Source: Termitomyces sp. T153
Lineage: Eukaryota; Basidiomycota; Agaricomycetes; Agaricales; Lyophyllaceae
Reading direction: 5' to 3'
Assembly (NCBI GenBank): GCA_018296165.2
Contig: JACKQL020000223.1
Span: 1 to 40,059, forward strand
DNA length: 40,059 nt
Part shown: positions 11,349 through 22,246 of the stretch, piece by piece
How the letters are laid out: each line of letters opens with the position of its first letter
Position numbering within the stretch: the stretch's first letter is position 1
Made by a program: the position numbers and the translations under genes
Notes under the pieces: generated by a model
Seen by the model: only the letters and a program-made list of their open reading frames with translations
What the model was told of the DNA's origin: nothing
The model's database searches: none

Positions 11349-12635
11349 TCACGTCATCATTGATTTGACGATTCGTTCTGGGTAATGAATAAGCATCGGA
11401 ACACTTTGTTCTTGAGAAGATACCAACCGAGGAAGTAGGACAACCTTCCTACTCTTCTGAATATCTGTTCCACCTTCTATGAAGTACCTCTGACTCTCAA
11501 AGCTCCAAGCATCATTCCCTCTGACGTAGTGCATCATTCCATCCAAGTAGTGTTTTACTTGGCCATCAAATTCTTCGCCAAAAGACGGGAGATAGCGTAG
11601 GTCATCCAAGAAATGGTGCACAATCTCTGAACAATAGTCACCGACCCACTTCATTGCTTCATTCAAACCAATTTTCTTGTGATGCATCACGATAGTGACA
11701 ATGTTGTGAATGTCCCCGCGGGCTTGCTCGACGTTATAGGAATACAAATCCTAGCCAAAGTTCAAAATCAATGTGTTGAGAAAACCCAGAGATTACATTA
11801 ACAAGCGTGCATAAGTCGGCGCAGGCATCGGTAAGTCGCTGAATAACGGGATCTTCGAAGACCTCGTCCGGAAGATTGAGATCGAATTGAATAGGCATGA
11901 ATGTTGCCTTCATTGCAGCTGTTGAACGGTGGAAAAGAATATAATCTTCGATGTTCCTGGTGATATTCCGAACACGATCTTGAGTTTCTTGACCGACTGC
12001 AATAGTGTAAATCCTGAACGCTTTGATGAACCGATCGCGTGATCCTTCTAATGCACACTTGGATGACGACTGCCAAAATCTGGACAAGGACGCACACAAT
12101 TTCAACCTTGAATCATCAGATAGGTTCAGGACTTACTGGCGAGTGATTTCTGCAACGATGCACTCTCCAGCTGGCCTGGCCTTGTCAGGATGCTGTAAGG
12201 CATCCATGACTATCTTCGCCAGCTGCCGGGCTTCGTGAGGTGTTGCAGCATCCGTGTACTCATCATATATCAGAAACAGTCCCATGAGATCACAACCCAC
12301 CCGGAGGACGTCTGCATGTCATAAAGATATAATTGACCAGGTGAGCTATCAGAGCATGATCGTACTTTTATTCTCCAAAGGATATACGAGAGCAGCGAGT
12401 AACTCTAGTTGCAAAACAATATCTAAATCACTCCTTAGCAGGAAGATAGGTGACACTCACCGACTTTGCTGATATCAAGCACTTGTTTCACGCGAGACGG
12501 GAGTGTATGAAAACTTTGGATCCATTCTGACGATTGTCCTTTGACCTGAGGGTAGTGTGAATTGATAGTACGTTTCTTGGGCCATTCCTTGAGAGGATCA
12601 GGGAGAATGAAGACGGATTGTGAGTCAGTAGCCAT
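11349..12635 (-). CDS. Sesquiterpene synthase (class I terpene cyclase), five exons, intact
   Basis: It cyclises farnesyl diphosphate to a sesquiterpene in the cytosol. The gene model has exons 12635-12461, 12422-12366, 12311-12137, 12079-11797 and 11750-11349. Introns of 38, 54, 57 and 46 nt all have GT/AG ends and keep phase, giving 363 residues, the usual length for basidiomycete synthases. The Asp-rich metal motif is D94-E-Y-T-D98. The NSE motif N230-D-L-Y-S234-Y-N-V-E238 is completed exactly across the last intron, and a C-terminal R318-Y319 pair is present. The start MATDSQSVFILPDPL has the family's usual N-terminal FxLPD segment. NDLYSYNVEQARGD and the WSFESQRYF end recall 1,11-cyclising (protoilludene-type) enzymes, but the product cannot be read from sequence. 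No P450 or other cluster gene lies in the window. It sits in a CpG-normal island between repeats. Confidence 0.95.
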
Positions 12636-13043
12636 CTTTCAGTGGGAGAGCAGCCCATCTTGGTAAAGCTTTGCGTATTCATATCTAGTCATGCCAGTCC
12701 ATTTCCGACATCCTATGGTGTAGATCTTGGTTCTTGTTTTGACAGGCGATCATTCATCGGGGCAGATCAGGAACATATCAAGCCTGGTGCGTCTCCTTAT
12801 CTGCCCCTAGTCAGGTAATTTACCGTGATCTGTGATCGCTGATTGATTTCATTCCGACGTCCGTCAAGACTTTGTGAACGTGATCTTCAATAAATCAAAC
12901 TCCACTTCTACATACTCTATAGATGGGCTATAGTCGTTCGAGCCCCTATTAGCTCGACAATTAGGGGTTTCCTGCGCTGAGAATGTGATCCCCACCCCAG
13001 ACCGGAGGCGAAGCGAAGCAAAGGATAAACCCCCCACCGCCGG
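12636..13043 (-). promoter_or_regulatory. Upstream region of the sesquiterpene synthase
   Basis: These 408 bp separate the synthase start from the YR pseudogene, which points the same way. A pyrimidine-rich stretch (CTGCTCTCCCACT) lies directly before the ATG on the minus strand. I see no clear TATA box. CpG content is ordinary. The YR relic upstream may have cut off part of the original promoter. Confidence 0.35.
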
Positions 13044-13955
13044 CTAACCGCGATCGAGGTAAGAAAGCACTGGCCTGAGCAATTCCACATACATCGGAGC
13101 AATAACCTCAAGAGACCTCCAATGCCTCAAAAACGAATTCGAAGACCATCTGCCCAATAATTTTACAATGTCTGGAGGAACACCAGCCAAAAGCAACGCT
13201 GTAGTACCCCCGATACGGAAACAGTGGCCAGAAAGCGTTGGATACGAAGCGTTCTCCAAAATCGGGTTGATACGCTTCAGTAGCTTTCTTGTGACCAAGG
13301 CATTGCGCGTATTCTTCGGGCCCTTGTAAACTGCGATCGGATCACCCGCATGAGTCTCATTCATTCTGGCATGAAGAGCCAAGGCCGCGATGGGGTCGAG
13401 CGACCCATGTTGCCAAGTGACAATGACCGTTTCGCCTTTCATCTTCCCCCGCTTTGTGCGCGACAAATGCAAAGTGCGAGAACCCATATCGTTGGGTCAA
13501 CCAAAATTTCGCCAAGATGGTATCAGCTTCGGGTTGAACACGGACTGCCTCTTGAGTAAGAATTCTCCCAAGCGAATTTGAGATCAGAACACGGTCAGAA
13601 TTATTGCCCATATACACGTATCCAACGCCGTAGTCATGTACAAATTCTCGTATATGATGTGCAACATTTGCCTAGTCACAGCGCAACGTTGTGCACGTAC
13701 GGAATTAGGAGGACGCAAATTCTCAGTACCCCGAAGTGTGTAAGAGATCCGTAGAGAACCGTTGATGCGATTTCGGCGAATTTGGCTTGGTTTAAAACTC
13801 AGCTCAAAACTCCGATTCACAAAGGGTGTTCGGGACTTTGTTTTACGCAGCTCACTTAAAAGTGTCGTAGAAAGTAGATTTTTGATTGATTCTGTTACAA
13901 ACTCAACCGGGTCAAGTCTGATGACAAGGCTCAAGCAAAATGTAATAAATTTCAA
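13044..13955 (-). pseudogene. Tyrosine recombinase (DIRS/Crypton-like), inactivated
   Basis: One frame runs from 13955 to 13044 (304 codons) with two TGA stops, at 13586-13584 (after IWAIILTVF, Trp expected) and 13499-13497. The catalytic part is clear: GHCFRIGGTTALLLAGVPPD carries the H-x2-R motif, followed by LGRWSSNSFLRHWR and APMYVELL. Where I expect the nucleophile Tyr (the copy at 21.6 kb has FLCYWR) this copy has His (codon RC of 13122-13124, CAT, one transition from TAT). The enzyme would be dead even without the stops. Upstream, YTLRGTENLRPPNSVRAQR is the start of the catalytic half. RT and gag are absent next to it. Unlike the other repeats it is CpG-normal, so it may be a younger insertion or lie in an unmethylated island. 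Confidence 0.82.
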
Positions 13956-14582
13956 GCCTGAAGAAAATAATAGTTTATTAGCCTAAGAAACCCGCTCCCT
14001 GGGGATTTCCGAGCCGTAGCTAGTACTTTGCCTGTCCGATAGTCTCGAAAATCCCCTCCATTTATACCCCTCAGTCTGCGCACGGATCACGGCTTTTCCA
14101 CATGTTTTGGTCGTCATCCAGGAGTATGGTCAACCAGTTGGTGGGCTGGGCTGCATGGTCGGGCCTTGGCATGCACTTATTTTTGGCATTGGCAATTCAG
14201 GTTCGATCATGCCGAGGCCTAGGCTGCTCTCTGGTCTGTCCCTTTTTCTCTCCCTTTGTCCTCTCCTCTTGCCTGCTGATCCTTATCATCGTAAACTTGA
14301 GGGCTGTTTGGTTCAAGTTGGTTGGTGAGAGAAAGGAGGGGCTAGCCCTGGATTGAGGGGGATCTCGGATTGTTAGCTGAGATCAATTCTCAGCCTCTGC
14401 CATCAAAATTTGATGGCTGGCTTCCTGGCTGTTGTTGACTGACTTTGGGTTCATCATTGGTTTTACATGGGAGGTTTTACTTTGAGGTATGCCTCACATC
14501 TACAGTTTTCAATGTTTTTTACCAGCTTACAGTTTTCAGCTGTTTTTATTTGTAAAGTATATTGTTTGATAATATACTTCAA
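13956..14582. other. Spacer between two YR relics; no gene seen
   Basis: The left part (to about 14,100) is CpG-normal. A pyrimidine tract (CCCTTTTTCTCTCCCTTTGT) follows at about 14240. From 14,368 on CpG disappears. Near 14,500-14,580 there are repeated TACAGTTTTCA motifs and a palindrome-like AGTATATTGTTTGATAATATACT. These may be the end of the DIRS-like element on the right. Confidence 0.35.
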
Positions 14583-14873
14583 CTAGGCTTTTTCCTCTGC
14601 TGATCTCATTGTTGAGACCAGTGTATCACTGTTGGATGGCCAGTCATTCTGAATGTGCCAAGCATGCAAACCTGAGATCTTGTTGGCAGCCATACACCCT
14701 ACCAATATCTCTGCCACTGAGGTAGCATACAGGCTCAGAATATCCTTCAAAGCTAGAACCACCAACAAGAAAGGAATACCTTGCTCCCTGCAGACATTCA
14801 GGAAGTCCCACACTGCAGACACATAATGAGATGAAGGTAGAGTCCATCCATGCATTTGAAATAACTGCATCAA
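14583..14873 (-). pseudogene. N-terminal (SAM-like) part of a DIRS tyrosine recombinase
   Basis: The reading SSHYVSAVWDFLNVCREQGI followed by ILVGCMAANKISGLHAWHIQ matches the N-terminal core-binding half of fungal YRs. It ends with MRSAEEKA and a stop at 14583, and the catalytic half (H-x2-R, Tyr) does not follow. It is therefore a 3'-truncated copy. Confidence 0.68.
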
Positions 14874-14899
14874 CCCTCATTTGTTCTGATTGACTCAGC

Positions 14900-16580
14900 C
14901 TGTATAGTTAACCAAAACCTACCCTCAAGCCACAATTAAAAAAAAAAAACCAGATTGGATTGATGGAGCCTGGTGAGGATGTTCAGTCATAAGAAGAGAA
15001 TTGGACAGTATAGATAGAGAATTGGACAGTATAGACAGGTAGGATCACATGATTTGCCAGTGCTGCAGCTGTGTAAGATCTATAACAACACAAGGCATGA
15101 AAGCTCACCCATGTCTCACTCCTCATTTGAGGATTTGAGACCAGAGGCAAATGCCAATGAAAAATGGTAGTTTGCAAGAACATAATCTGAGACAGCCATA
15201 CTTTAAAAACATAGGAGGGACATCAGATGTAGTTTATTTGGATGCAGATTGTCCCAGAAAAGGAGAAAGATACTTGAGGATGGTGGGACAATAGGAAAAC
15301 AACCTTTCCCAAGGTAGAAATAAACTCCTCAAAGGGGCATTTGCTATGTTTCAGCAGTGGGAACCCAGATCACTGTAAGCCAAATAGAACAACTTTGAAA
15401 ACCATCCACAATGTGCTGTAGAATCAGGTTCTGTTCACTGTTACACAATCAACCTGCTGCCAGCACTCCAACAACCCCCAAATTGTCAGACCACAAGATA
15501 ATATGACAATCACAGTATCCTGCTGCAGTGAGAGTTTGAACTGCCAAATCTACTGCCACCATTTCTGCCCACCCAATATCTCAGTTCCCAATATGCCAAC
15601 CCTCTCTCAACAGCCATGCTAGCCATCTGCTGTCCAAAACTAGTCCAACACCCCATGATGTGGATATGTCAAGTCAATGTATAACCATAAATTCAACAGT
15701 TCTGAAGGCTTCACAACCTTGACACTACACCATTGGGATGACAATTGTTCCTGCCACCACACAGTATCCTCCAAGACTCTCTTTCCCAGATGATGACAGA
15801 TAAAGCTGCTAGAATCCTGGGCAAAACCTGCTTGAAAGGAGTACAAAGCTGGGAGATGAGATCTGCCATTAGGCACCACAAGGCACATATGATTCAGAGT
15901 GCCTATCAGTGATTCAGTGGATTTGAGGCTAACTGCTACACACTCCTGCCATCCAGAGAGTTTATCCAGATATTTGAGCCACTTCTTGTTTGGCAGGTGA
16001 ACAGTCCTTGCTTCTAAAGACCAAATGAACCCAATATATGTGAAAACTGATGGGAATGGACAATGTTTTTCTGCCACCCATGGCCAACCAAGTTCATCAG
16101 TGATGTTCCAAATGAGAGTTTCATCATATCAATATTTGTAAGGTAACAAACCACAAATGGGATAACAAAAGAAAATGAAGTCATCCACCCATTTCAAAAT
16201 AGCCTCAATGCTGTGATGAAGAAAAATTTTAATGAGGGCATCTGCATCTCTGCCAAAGATGTCAGGTGCTGATGATGCACCAAAATTCAAACAAAAGTCA
16301 AAATGTACCAGATTGTTGATAACAATTGCAAGTAGCAGCTAGTCTTGAGGGCATGTGGGGATATTTCAAAAAGCTGATTCAATGTCAAACACAGCCACCT
16401 CCATCCCTGGGAGGAATCTGCTACCAACAACCAACAGGCTGAGAAGGTACCCCAATCAAATTTCAAATCATTGGAATCAATGAAGGTATGTATGGATGGG
16501 ATAGACAGATCATTTCAAGGATAAGACAAGCCCCTGAGGGTGAGCACCATGCATGACCCTCTCTCTGCAACTATATCAGA
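14900..16580 (-). pseudogene. DIRS-like reverse transcriptase and RNase H
   Basis: The RT catalytic box reads KWVDDFIFF on the minus strand near 16,190 (the V-D-D form of YxDD). It is followed by the best-kept open stretch, 16077-15640 (145 codons): FTYIGFIWSLEARTVHLP, SLIGTLNHMCLVVPNGRSHL, WWQEQLSSQWC. RNase H follows, with the acidic residues visible in LWLYID, IGWAEMVAVDLAVQTL and LWSDN, and ends around WLTVIWV near 15,380. In-frame stops occur after HIGN and after VLAAG, where Arg is likely ancestral. This part converts the element's RNA to DNA; here it is inactive. Confidence 0.78.
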
Positions 16581-16989
16581 GGGTTTTTACAGGTTGGTGT
16601 CAGTGGATGTCCTGGTTGTTTCTCCTTCCCCTTCTCCAGTTCTTGTCAGATTTCCCCCACTATAGTTTTCCTTCATTCTAGTTTCAGCCCTTAGGCTGCA
16701 CTGATTCTCTGTCAATAATTCAGACAAGTGTAGCCCCTTTGACACTGCCACCAGCTTATGTGACTGCTGACCAATTGCTGACACATCACTTTTGTCCTTT
16801 TTCTCTGTCATACTGTACAGTTGTTTCTCATGCTTCTGAAGCCTCTGAAGTGTCATACCTGGCCTAGGGAATCCCCAGACTTGTTCTCTTTGGATTTCCC
16901 TTTGCCAGGTGAGTAGTTATCTCAGTAGACACTGTACAGTACTGAATATACTTTGGATTTCCCTTTGCCAGTTGTGTGATTGAGCCACA

Positions 16990-18105
16990 GCCTCCAGAGG
17001 TCACCCTTACAGTTGGGAGCTTGTGGTCAAGTCTACCACAACCAATGCATCAAAACTTTCTGGTTTGGGAAGAAGATGAAGATCACAAATCCCACCCACA
17101 AAAGAAAGAGGAAGAATTTCCCTTGTTAGAGGAAGCATGGGTAATGGCTGGAACCATATCAATCATCTCCTTCAATCAGCAGGTATTCTGATGAGACTTG
17201 CACTTCTGCCAAATGTCCTGGTGAAAGTTGGCCATGCTGAAGGTGTGAGAGACCATAAGAAATAAAGAACACAAGTGATGGTTGTGGTCCAGGACAACAT
17301 CAAATTTGACTCTAGCATTAGGTAAAGATCACAGATGCTTGAAGTGAGTGGCAAGGGTTTTGGTGATTGCCTGGGCCACAGGTCCTCCAGAATGCTCCTT
17401 GTCCTGAGCCCACAAATGTTTTTGCATAGCATCAACAAGGTTCTCACCTGCACTGCTCCACTCCTCAAAGGATAGTTTTCCTTCTTTTGATGTGTCAAAG
17501 GATGCTCCTAGTAAGTGCAGTTTTCTATTGGACATCATGAAGGAAGTCTGGTGCTGGGGGCTCCTGAGAACCATTACAACAAGCATTGTCAGTCAAGGTG
17601 TCCAAAGGTATGTACTCCAACATACCCCTTTCCAAAGCCCATACTACTTTCTGGGGAAGACTGTGTTGGGTGCAGATAGCTGATGGCCCACTGCAGGAGG
17701 CAACCCATGCAAGGAATGGGTGGCCTTTGGTAACAGATCAGTTGTTCCATGAGCTCCCTGTTCATGATCCCCCAGAAAGAATCCAGGTGGGAGACAATTG
17801 CCAGCTGACACTCTAGGCACCCTCACCATATTGTCTAGGGCCTGCCCTGCAGCTGCAGGCAGTTGTACAGATTGGGGCTTTGGGGTGCTCAATTCTTCTC
17901 CCCAGGTGTGAGACAGTTCAACATATATGTCAGGTGTCTGTTGCTGCTCAAATGGCTCTGCCAAGGATACAATCTCTGCCATGGCATCATACCCACATTG
18001 ATCCTGAATGAACAGATCATCCCCAAACTTGCCATTGTGAAACACATACAGTTGCTCTATTAAATCTAGAGTATACAATGTCAGCTCTTGCTTATTTTCA
18101 CACAA
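16990..18105 (-). pseudogene. DIRS-like gag (ORF1) with zinc knuckle
   Basis: The first open piece (18105-17644, 153 codons) contains ICxxxGYDAMAEIVSLAEPFEQQ-like acidic sequence. The second (17586-17329) has HLLGASFDTSKEGKLSFEEW and LVDAMQKHLWAQDKEH. Further on come FHQDIWQKCKSHQ and a CCHC knuckle, CIGCGRLDHK followed by NCKGDLWRLWL after one frame change, at about 17060-16985. The RNA-binding knuckle supports a capsid/nucleocapsid role. It is broken by at least two stops and a frame change. Confidence 0.62.
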
Positions 18106-18226
18106 AATAAAACAGGATCAAATGTGGAAAAGCAGTGTATGTATGCAAATTTCAATTAAAATGTACATAACAGGCAACAATACAGCCCAATCAGCCAATT
18201 CAAGCCCAAATGGCCAATTCTCCATG

Positions 18227-18321
18227 CATAGAGCATAGTGAGTCCAATAAACTCATTGTATAGAGCATAGTGAGTCCAATAAACTCATTGTATAGAGCAT
18301 AGTGAGTCCAATAAACTCATT
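18227..18321 (+). repeat. Three-copy tandem repeat, 32-bp unit
   Basis: Three head-to-tail copies of a 32-bp unit (TATAGAGCATAGTGAGTCCA...) lie at 18227-18258, 18259-18290 and 18291-18321. The first base differs and the last copy is one or two bases short. A diverged single unit with the same GAGTCCAATAxACTCAT...TATACACAA core lies at about 19452-19478. There are no spacers between copies. Confidence 0.88.
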
Positions 18322-18639
18322 ATACACAAGTTCAAGCTATTACAACCCACTCCCAGACCTCTGGACCTCTTCCCAAGCCACCTTGCTTCCCCAGAGTTCC
18401 CCTCTCAACTCACCCCAACCCTCATTTACCCATGGCACCTGCCCCAGCTATCTCTGACACTTCTCTGGCAAACCCCAATAGCCTTCTGGCAAATCTTGGC
18501 ACATCCTCTGTGGGCCTCCTCAGTTCCTCTTCTCCCCCACAAGGCTCCTGAGCCTCTTCAACATCTTCCCTGACCCAGGCACATGTTGCTAGCTTGTCCC
18601 CATGACCCACTTTACCCCTCTGAAACTTCCTGATGATTA

Positions 18640-19392
18640 TGGAGTGGACTGTGTTCCTATCAGTTCCTATCAGAACATCAATGGGGCCCACCATCTGATC
18701 AGAACCAACACCTGTCAACCCTGCATGGCTCTGCAAAGTCCTGCCAATGCACCCCCAATCCCTGGAAGAGTCCAGTACTTAGTATATAAGTTGTAGAGTA
18801 ACATCCATTAGCCTAGTCTTGATATTGCATTACCTGTAGTTACTTGTTATGCTTCTTCTCTGTTTCTGTCTCTAGTCTTGTGCCTCTCATCTCAATTCTA
18901 TTTCATTCTTGTCTCTGTCTTGTCTTGACTCTGTCTTGCCTTGTCTACCTCTGTTTTCTTTATTATTCCTAAGTTCCTTTCAACTCTAATGTCATTGCAA
19001 ACTCTGCACCTATGTCATGACCCTCCAACATTCATAAGTTAACTCCAGACCTTGCTTTATGCTTGGCCTCAGAACCCATCACCCTTAATTGATCCCCAAT
19101 CAAACTCTGGCTCTGCTCCCATCACTTGCATAGCCTCCACTTGCCCCATAGACTGTATATTTGCCTATGGACTTATGCTTAATGCCCTTCCAATCCCAAC
19201 ACTTATTGTACCTGGTATTAGACTTCCTTGGGCCACTCCAGACTTGCTCAGGCCACTTCTCTTAACTCACTCTTGCAAGTATCTGAGGTCTGGACCACCC
19301 CAGAGCACTAGGTTATAAGCACAGGACATTGTGTCTGCCTAGTAAGGACTTGTTCTGTTAAGCTGAGCCCTCATGGTCAGTGGAACCTGACA
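18640..19392 (+). repeat. LTR-like repeat, copy 1 (plus orientation)
   Basis: About 750 bp that recur, reverse-complemented, at 22247-22978. Shared landmarks in order are TGTGTTCC, CAACCCTGCATGGCTCTG, a TATA-like TTAGTATATAAG (18780-18790), TAAGTTCCTTTCAA, CTCTGCTCCCATCACTTGCA, GAGCACTAGGTTATAAGCAC, GTCTGCCTAGTAAGGACT and a CTGACA end. A TATA box, later A-rich signals and a ...TGACA end fit an LTR. An 88-codon opening inside it is not a gene. No primer-binding site or 5-bp target duplication was found, so solo LTR is likely but unproven. Confidence 0.66.
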
Positions 19393-19426
19393 CAAGGATA
19401 AGTAGTGCCCAATAGGTGCTAGCTAC

Positions 19427-20238
19427 TTAATGTGCAGTGACCACACTAGAGAGTCCAATAGACTCATAGTTATACACAATAAGTGCTGCCCAGCAACCAC
19501 ACAACCCATGGGTCCAAAACCAAAGCAAGTGCACAGCAGAGCAAACAATACCCACCATGTTTGCCCACATTACATCCAAAACTGCACATGATGCACACAA
19601 AGATGTTGTCCAGCAGAGTGACCATTGTTTGAGTACCCTCTTCCTCAATCATCATGGATGAGTGAGGCAACCCTTCTTCTGCAGATCCAGATTCCTCCAT
19701 GTTTACCAAGCCTGATCTGGTTCCATGGGGAGCACATTGAGGTTGGGAAGTGGAATGAGGCCAATCAACAGTTGTGGCTGGAGCTCCAGCCACAGGTACA
19801 GCCTCCTGCAAGAAATGGTCCACACTTGATAGGGAGAGCTCTTGTGGTTGTCTAGTCCCTGCTACTCCAGCAGGTTGAGCTTGTTTAGGTGTGGGCACTG
19901 CAGTGGAGGATAGTGCTGGTTGTCTGCCTGTTTGAGAGATAGGGTTAGGGGCAAACACTAGATACCAAAAATGGTTCTGTAGGCACTCCTCCAGTGGCCA
20001 CACATCTCCACTGGATCCCCACAGGTCTGGAGATCTCAGTAGTTCCTTCACCTTCTACATTTACCTTGTTTAGTGAACTCAAGGTCAAAGGCTGAAGCAT
20101 ATGATCACTGATATGATGTTGCCACACCATTGGGAACATAATAAAACACCAGAAGTCAAAATAAACATCTATTAAGGCTGAAAACTGTAAGCCTCCTGGT
20201 AAAATAAGTTGCAGCAACACTACCTCCTTGAAATACAC
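19427..20238 (-). pseudogene. Unrecognised minus-strand reading
   Basis: Two overlapping openings (20238-19945 and 20051-19470) give a Pro/Ser/Gln-rich protein-like stretch (LSSTAVPTPKQAQPAGVAG) and, in the upstream one, VLLQLILPGGLQFSALIDVY. No domain is recognised. The setting between inverted LTR-like repeats suggests a retroelement gag or accessory relic. CpG is absent. Confidence 0.25.
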
Positions 20239-20394
20239 CAGAAAAAATACAGAACAGGATAGGACAAGGACTATACTAGGCTATACACTCAAGAGGGAAG
20301 CATGGGACTGGCAAAAGCACTGGAGTGGCATCAATTCTTGCAAGATCTGGATCAAAATAAGATCTGATCCAAATATAACCAGATTGGGATGTTG

Positions 20395-20565
20395 ACTGAA
20401 AGGAGATAAAGGGAAGATGAATGGAAGAATACAAAGGGAAGATGAATGGAAGAATATGAATGGAGGGGAAACTATGGATGGAAGAAATACAAAGGAGGAA
20501 GAGATAAATGGGAAAAAAAAGAAGCTAAGAATAGAAAAGAGGAATGAGGCACAAGAAACTAGCCT
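20395..20565 (+). repeat. Purine-rich tract with a 25-bp direct duplication
   Basis: About 170 bp are strongly purine-rich on the plus strand. Within it a 25-bp unit starting AAAGGGAAGATGAATGGAAG occurs twice in a row (20408-20432, 20433-20457). The hydrophobic opening on the opposite strand is an artefact of the tract. Confidence 0.7.
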
Positions 20566-21452
20566 GTGGCACTGAAACAAGCATCCAAAAGTGGGAATTG
20601 GAATAACTGTTATAATAGAGGTGCTGGAAAGTCTGAAAGTAAAAGTCAGGTGTAGGAAGTGGTCTGTGCACTGTAGAAAGAGGTATAAATAGCCCAGGTA
20701 GAGTAGCAAATAGACAGGCAATTGATAGGCAAAGGCTTGGTGGTTCCCAGGGAGTGAATCACTTAGGCTGGAGTTTGTTGAAACACCTCTACATTCAGAA
20801 TAGTAATATTTTGAAAGTAAACAACTTCAAGCTCAAACATTTCTCAAGACATTAGTGTGGAATTGGAGTGGATTTTCTAAGTCTTCAAGCAAGCCCCAGA
20901 ACTATTAGTATTACTCTAACCAAGTATTACACTGCTTAGGCTCAACTGAACTGAAGGCAGGTGAGAAGGGGTGCCTCAACCCCAAGAACACATTTGGGAA
21001 GTCATATACATGCGGTATATAATGACAAAAACTGTGCAGCTAGAGAGGCCCATGAAGTGCAGCCAAAAAGGACTACAAAAAGCAGCAGGAGGAAAACTAC
21101 AAAGTAGAAACAATGAAGCTAAAGCTGTCTAATGCTGTACACATTCTACATGACCATGATGATGGAGGTTGGTGGTTAGACAGCTCATGGTCATGTTCCT
21201 TCACATGTCAAAATATGTCTCCCCTTCCCCCTGTTCCTCCTTCATAGAGACATAAAATCAAAATAGAATAAATCTAGACATTTATGCAAACTGATAAGAC
21301 ATGTAAATCATCTGATACATCCAGTACACTAAGTCAGCAATGGAGGATCAACCATATCTTGCAATGTGAGTCAATAGAGGTGTATCATTGGTGAACAGGA
21401 TAACCCAAATTGTAGAAGCAAGTAAAGCAAAGGAATCAAGGAAGTGCATGTA
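20566..21452. other. No recognisable gene
   Basis: CpG-free apart from one site at 21013. I see no domain-like reading, no terminal repeat and no RNA gene. Confidence 0.35.
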
Positions 21453-22187
21453 TCAATGTAGCCAATAACCCCTCAAGAAGCAGGTGAACAGAGCAGACCA
21501 GCATGTTCTATGAGGGGGGGCTAGAAATTCAATGTAAAGTGGTGTGATGAGTTGTAGCCTTCTCCAGTAACAAAGGAATGCATCAGATGTCCAGCAACCC
21601 AGAATCTTCACTATATCTGGAGTACACCCACCAGCAGTAGATGGGTTGTGCCTCCTATTCTTAAACAGTGTCCTGTGATCACTGGCTAAACTGTTCTGTC
21701 TGAACACTAGATTCAACCAATCAAGAAAAACTCACTGCATAAAAAGTTTGAGTCTTCCATGTGCACATCAGATGCTTGCAATAGGATCTGTGGAATCACC
21801 ATAATTCAAGTTGTAGTGCCAATCAAGAGCTTGGATAAGATCAGTGATAGATTGCCTTGTTATTACAACATCCTCTCCTTGTCTTCCCCTTGTGTTAGGT
21901 AAGTGTAAAGTGCAAGAACCAGATGTGGTGGAAGGGGGTTTCAGATCATGCCAAGAAGGAAACAAGTCAGATTTGTACTTCTTTGCTGTGATAGGAAGAA
22001 ACTCTCCCAGTTGAATCCATTCCCAGTTACAAGTGAGAGCAGTGAACCAGTTGCAGATATCCACAGGACAATTCTGGTCAATTGATTTTATGAGGTACAG
22101 CAACATATCCATTGCAACAGGAGGTTGCCTTGCTCTGAATGAAGAAGCTGGCCTCCTATTCTCTATGCCCTTGATAACATAATCCAA
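21453..22187 (-). pseudogene. Tyrosine recombinase catalytic half (DIRS/Crypton-like), CpG-poor copy
   Basis: The reading starts with YVIKGIENRRPASSFRARQP (22187), the same point at which the relic at 13.7 kb starts its YTLRGTENLRPP segment. It continues with WEWIQLGEFLP, and LHLPNTRGRQGEDVVI as the beta-hairpin region. After a break it gives HCLRIGGTTHLLL (the H-x2-R motif), a 1-nt frame change, then CTPDIVKILGCWTSDAFLCYWR. Tyr is kept, but Arg of LGRW is changed to Cys, as CGx to TGx decay would do. It ends near 21453. On its upstream side it joins the LTR-like repeat directly. Confidence 0.75.
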
Positions 22188-22246
22188 TAGTTACTATGTT
22201 ACCATTTTGATATCTACCTCCACTACAAACATATAGCTAAGGTTGT

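Larger units (their letters stand above)
14583..18105 (-). mobile_element. Degenerate DIRS-like (tyrosine recombinase) retrotransposon
   Basis: On the minus strand the domains occur in DIRS order: gag with a zinc knuckle (18105 to about 16990), reverse transcriptase and RNase H (about 16560-15360), then the start of the tyrosine recombinase (14873-14583). The YR catalytic half is missing; the reading stops at STMRSAEEKA, the same domain boundary at which the YR relics at 13.7 and 22.2 kb begin. No integrase or aspartic protease is seen, as expected for DIRS. There are many stops and frame changes, and by eye no CpG at all. Terminal inverted repeats were not found. Confidence 0.8.

Noticed and set aside
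12023..12472. Plus-strand coding openings of 71-72 codons
   Set aside because: They are antisense shadows of the sesquiterpene synthase exons, whose splice-consistent model explains the region.
18227..18321. CRISPR-like array
   Set aside because: The three 32-bp units are head to tail with no spacers, and the genome is clearly fungal. It is a minisatellite.
19052..19318. 88-codon plus-strand opening and its counterpart at 22556-22194 minus
   Set aside because: Similar to each other because both lie in the two LTR-like repeats. No domain; the second runs out of the repeat into unrelated sequence.
20281..20721. 146-codon hydrophobic protein on the minus strand
   Set aside because: Runs of Phe, Ser, Leu and Pro come from translating the opposite strand of a purine tract; no start context or family.
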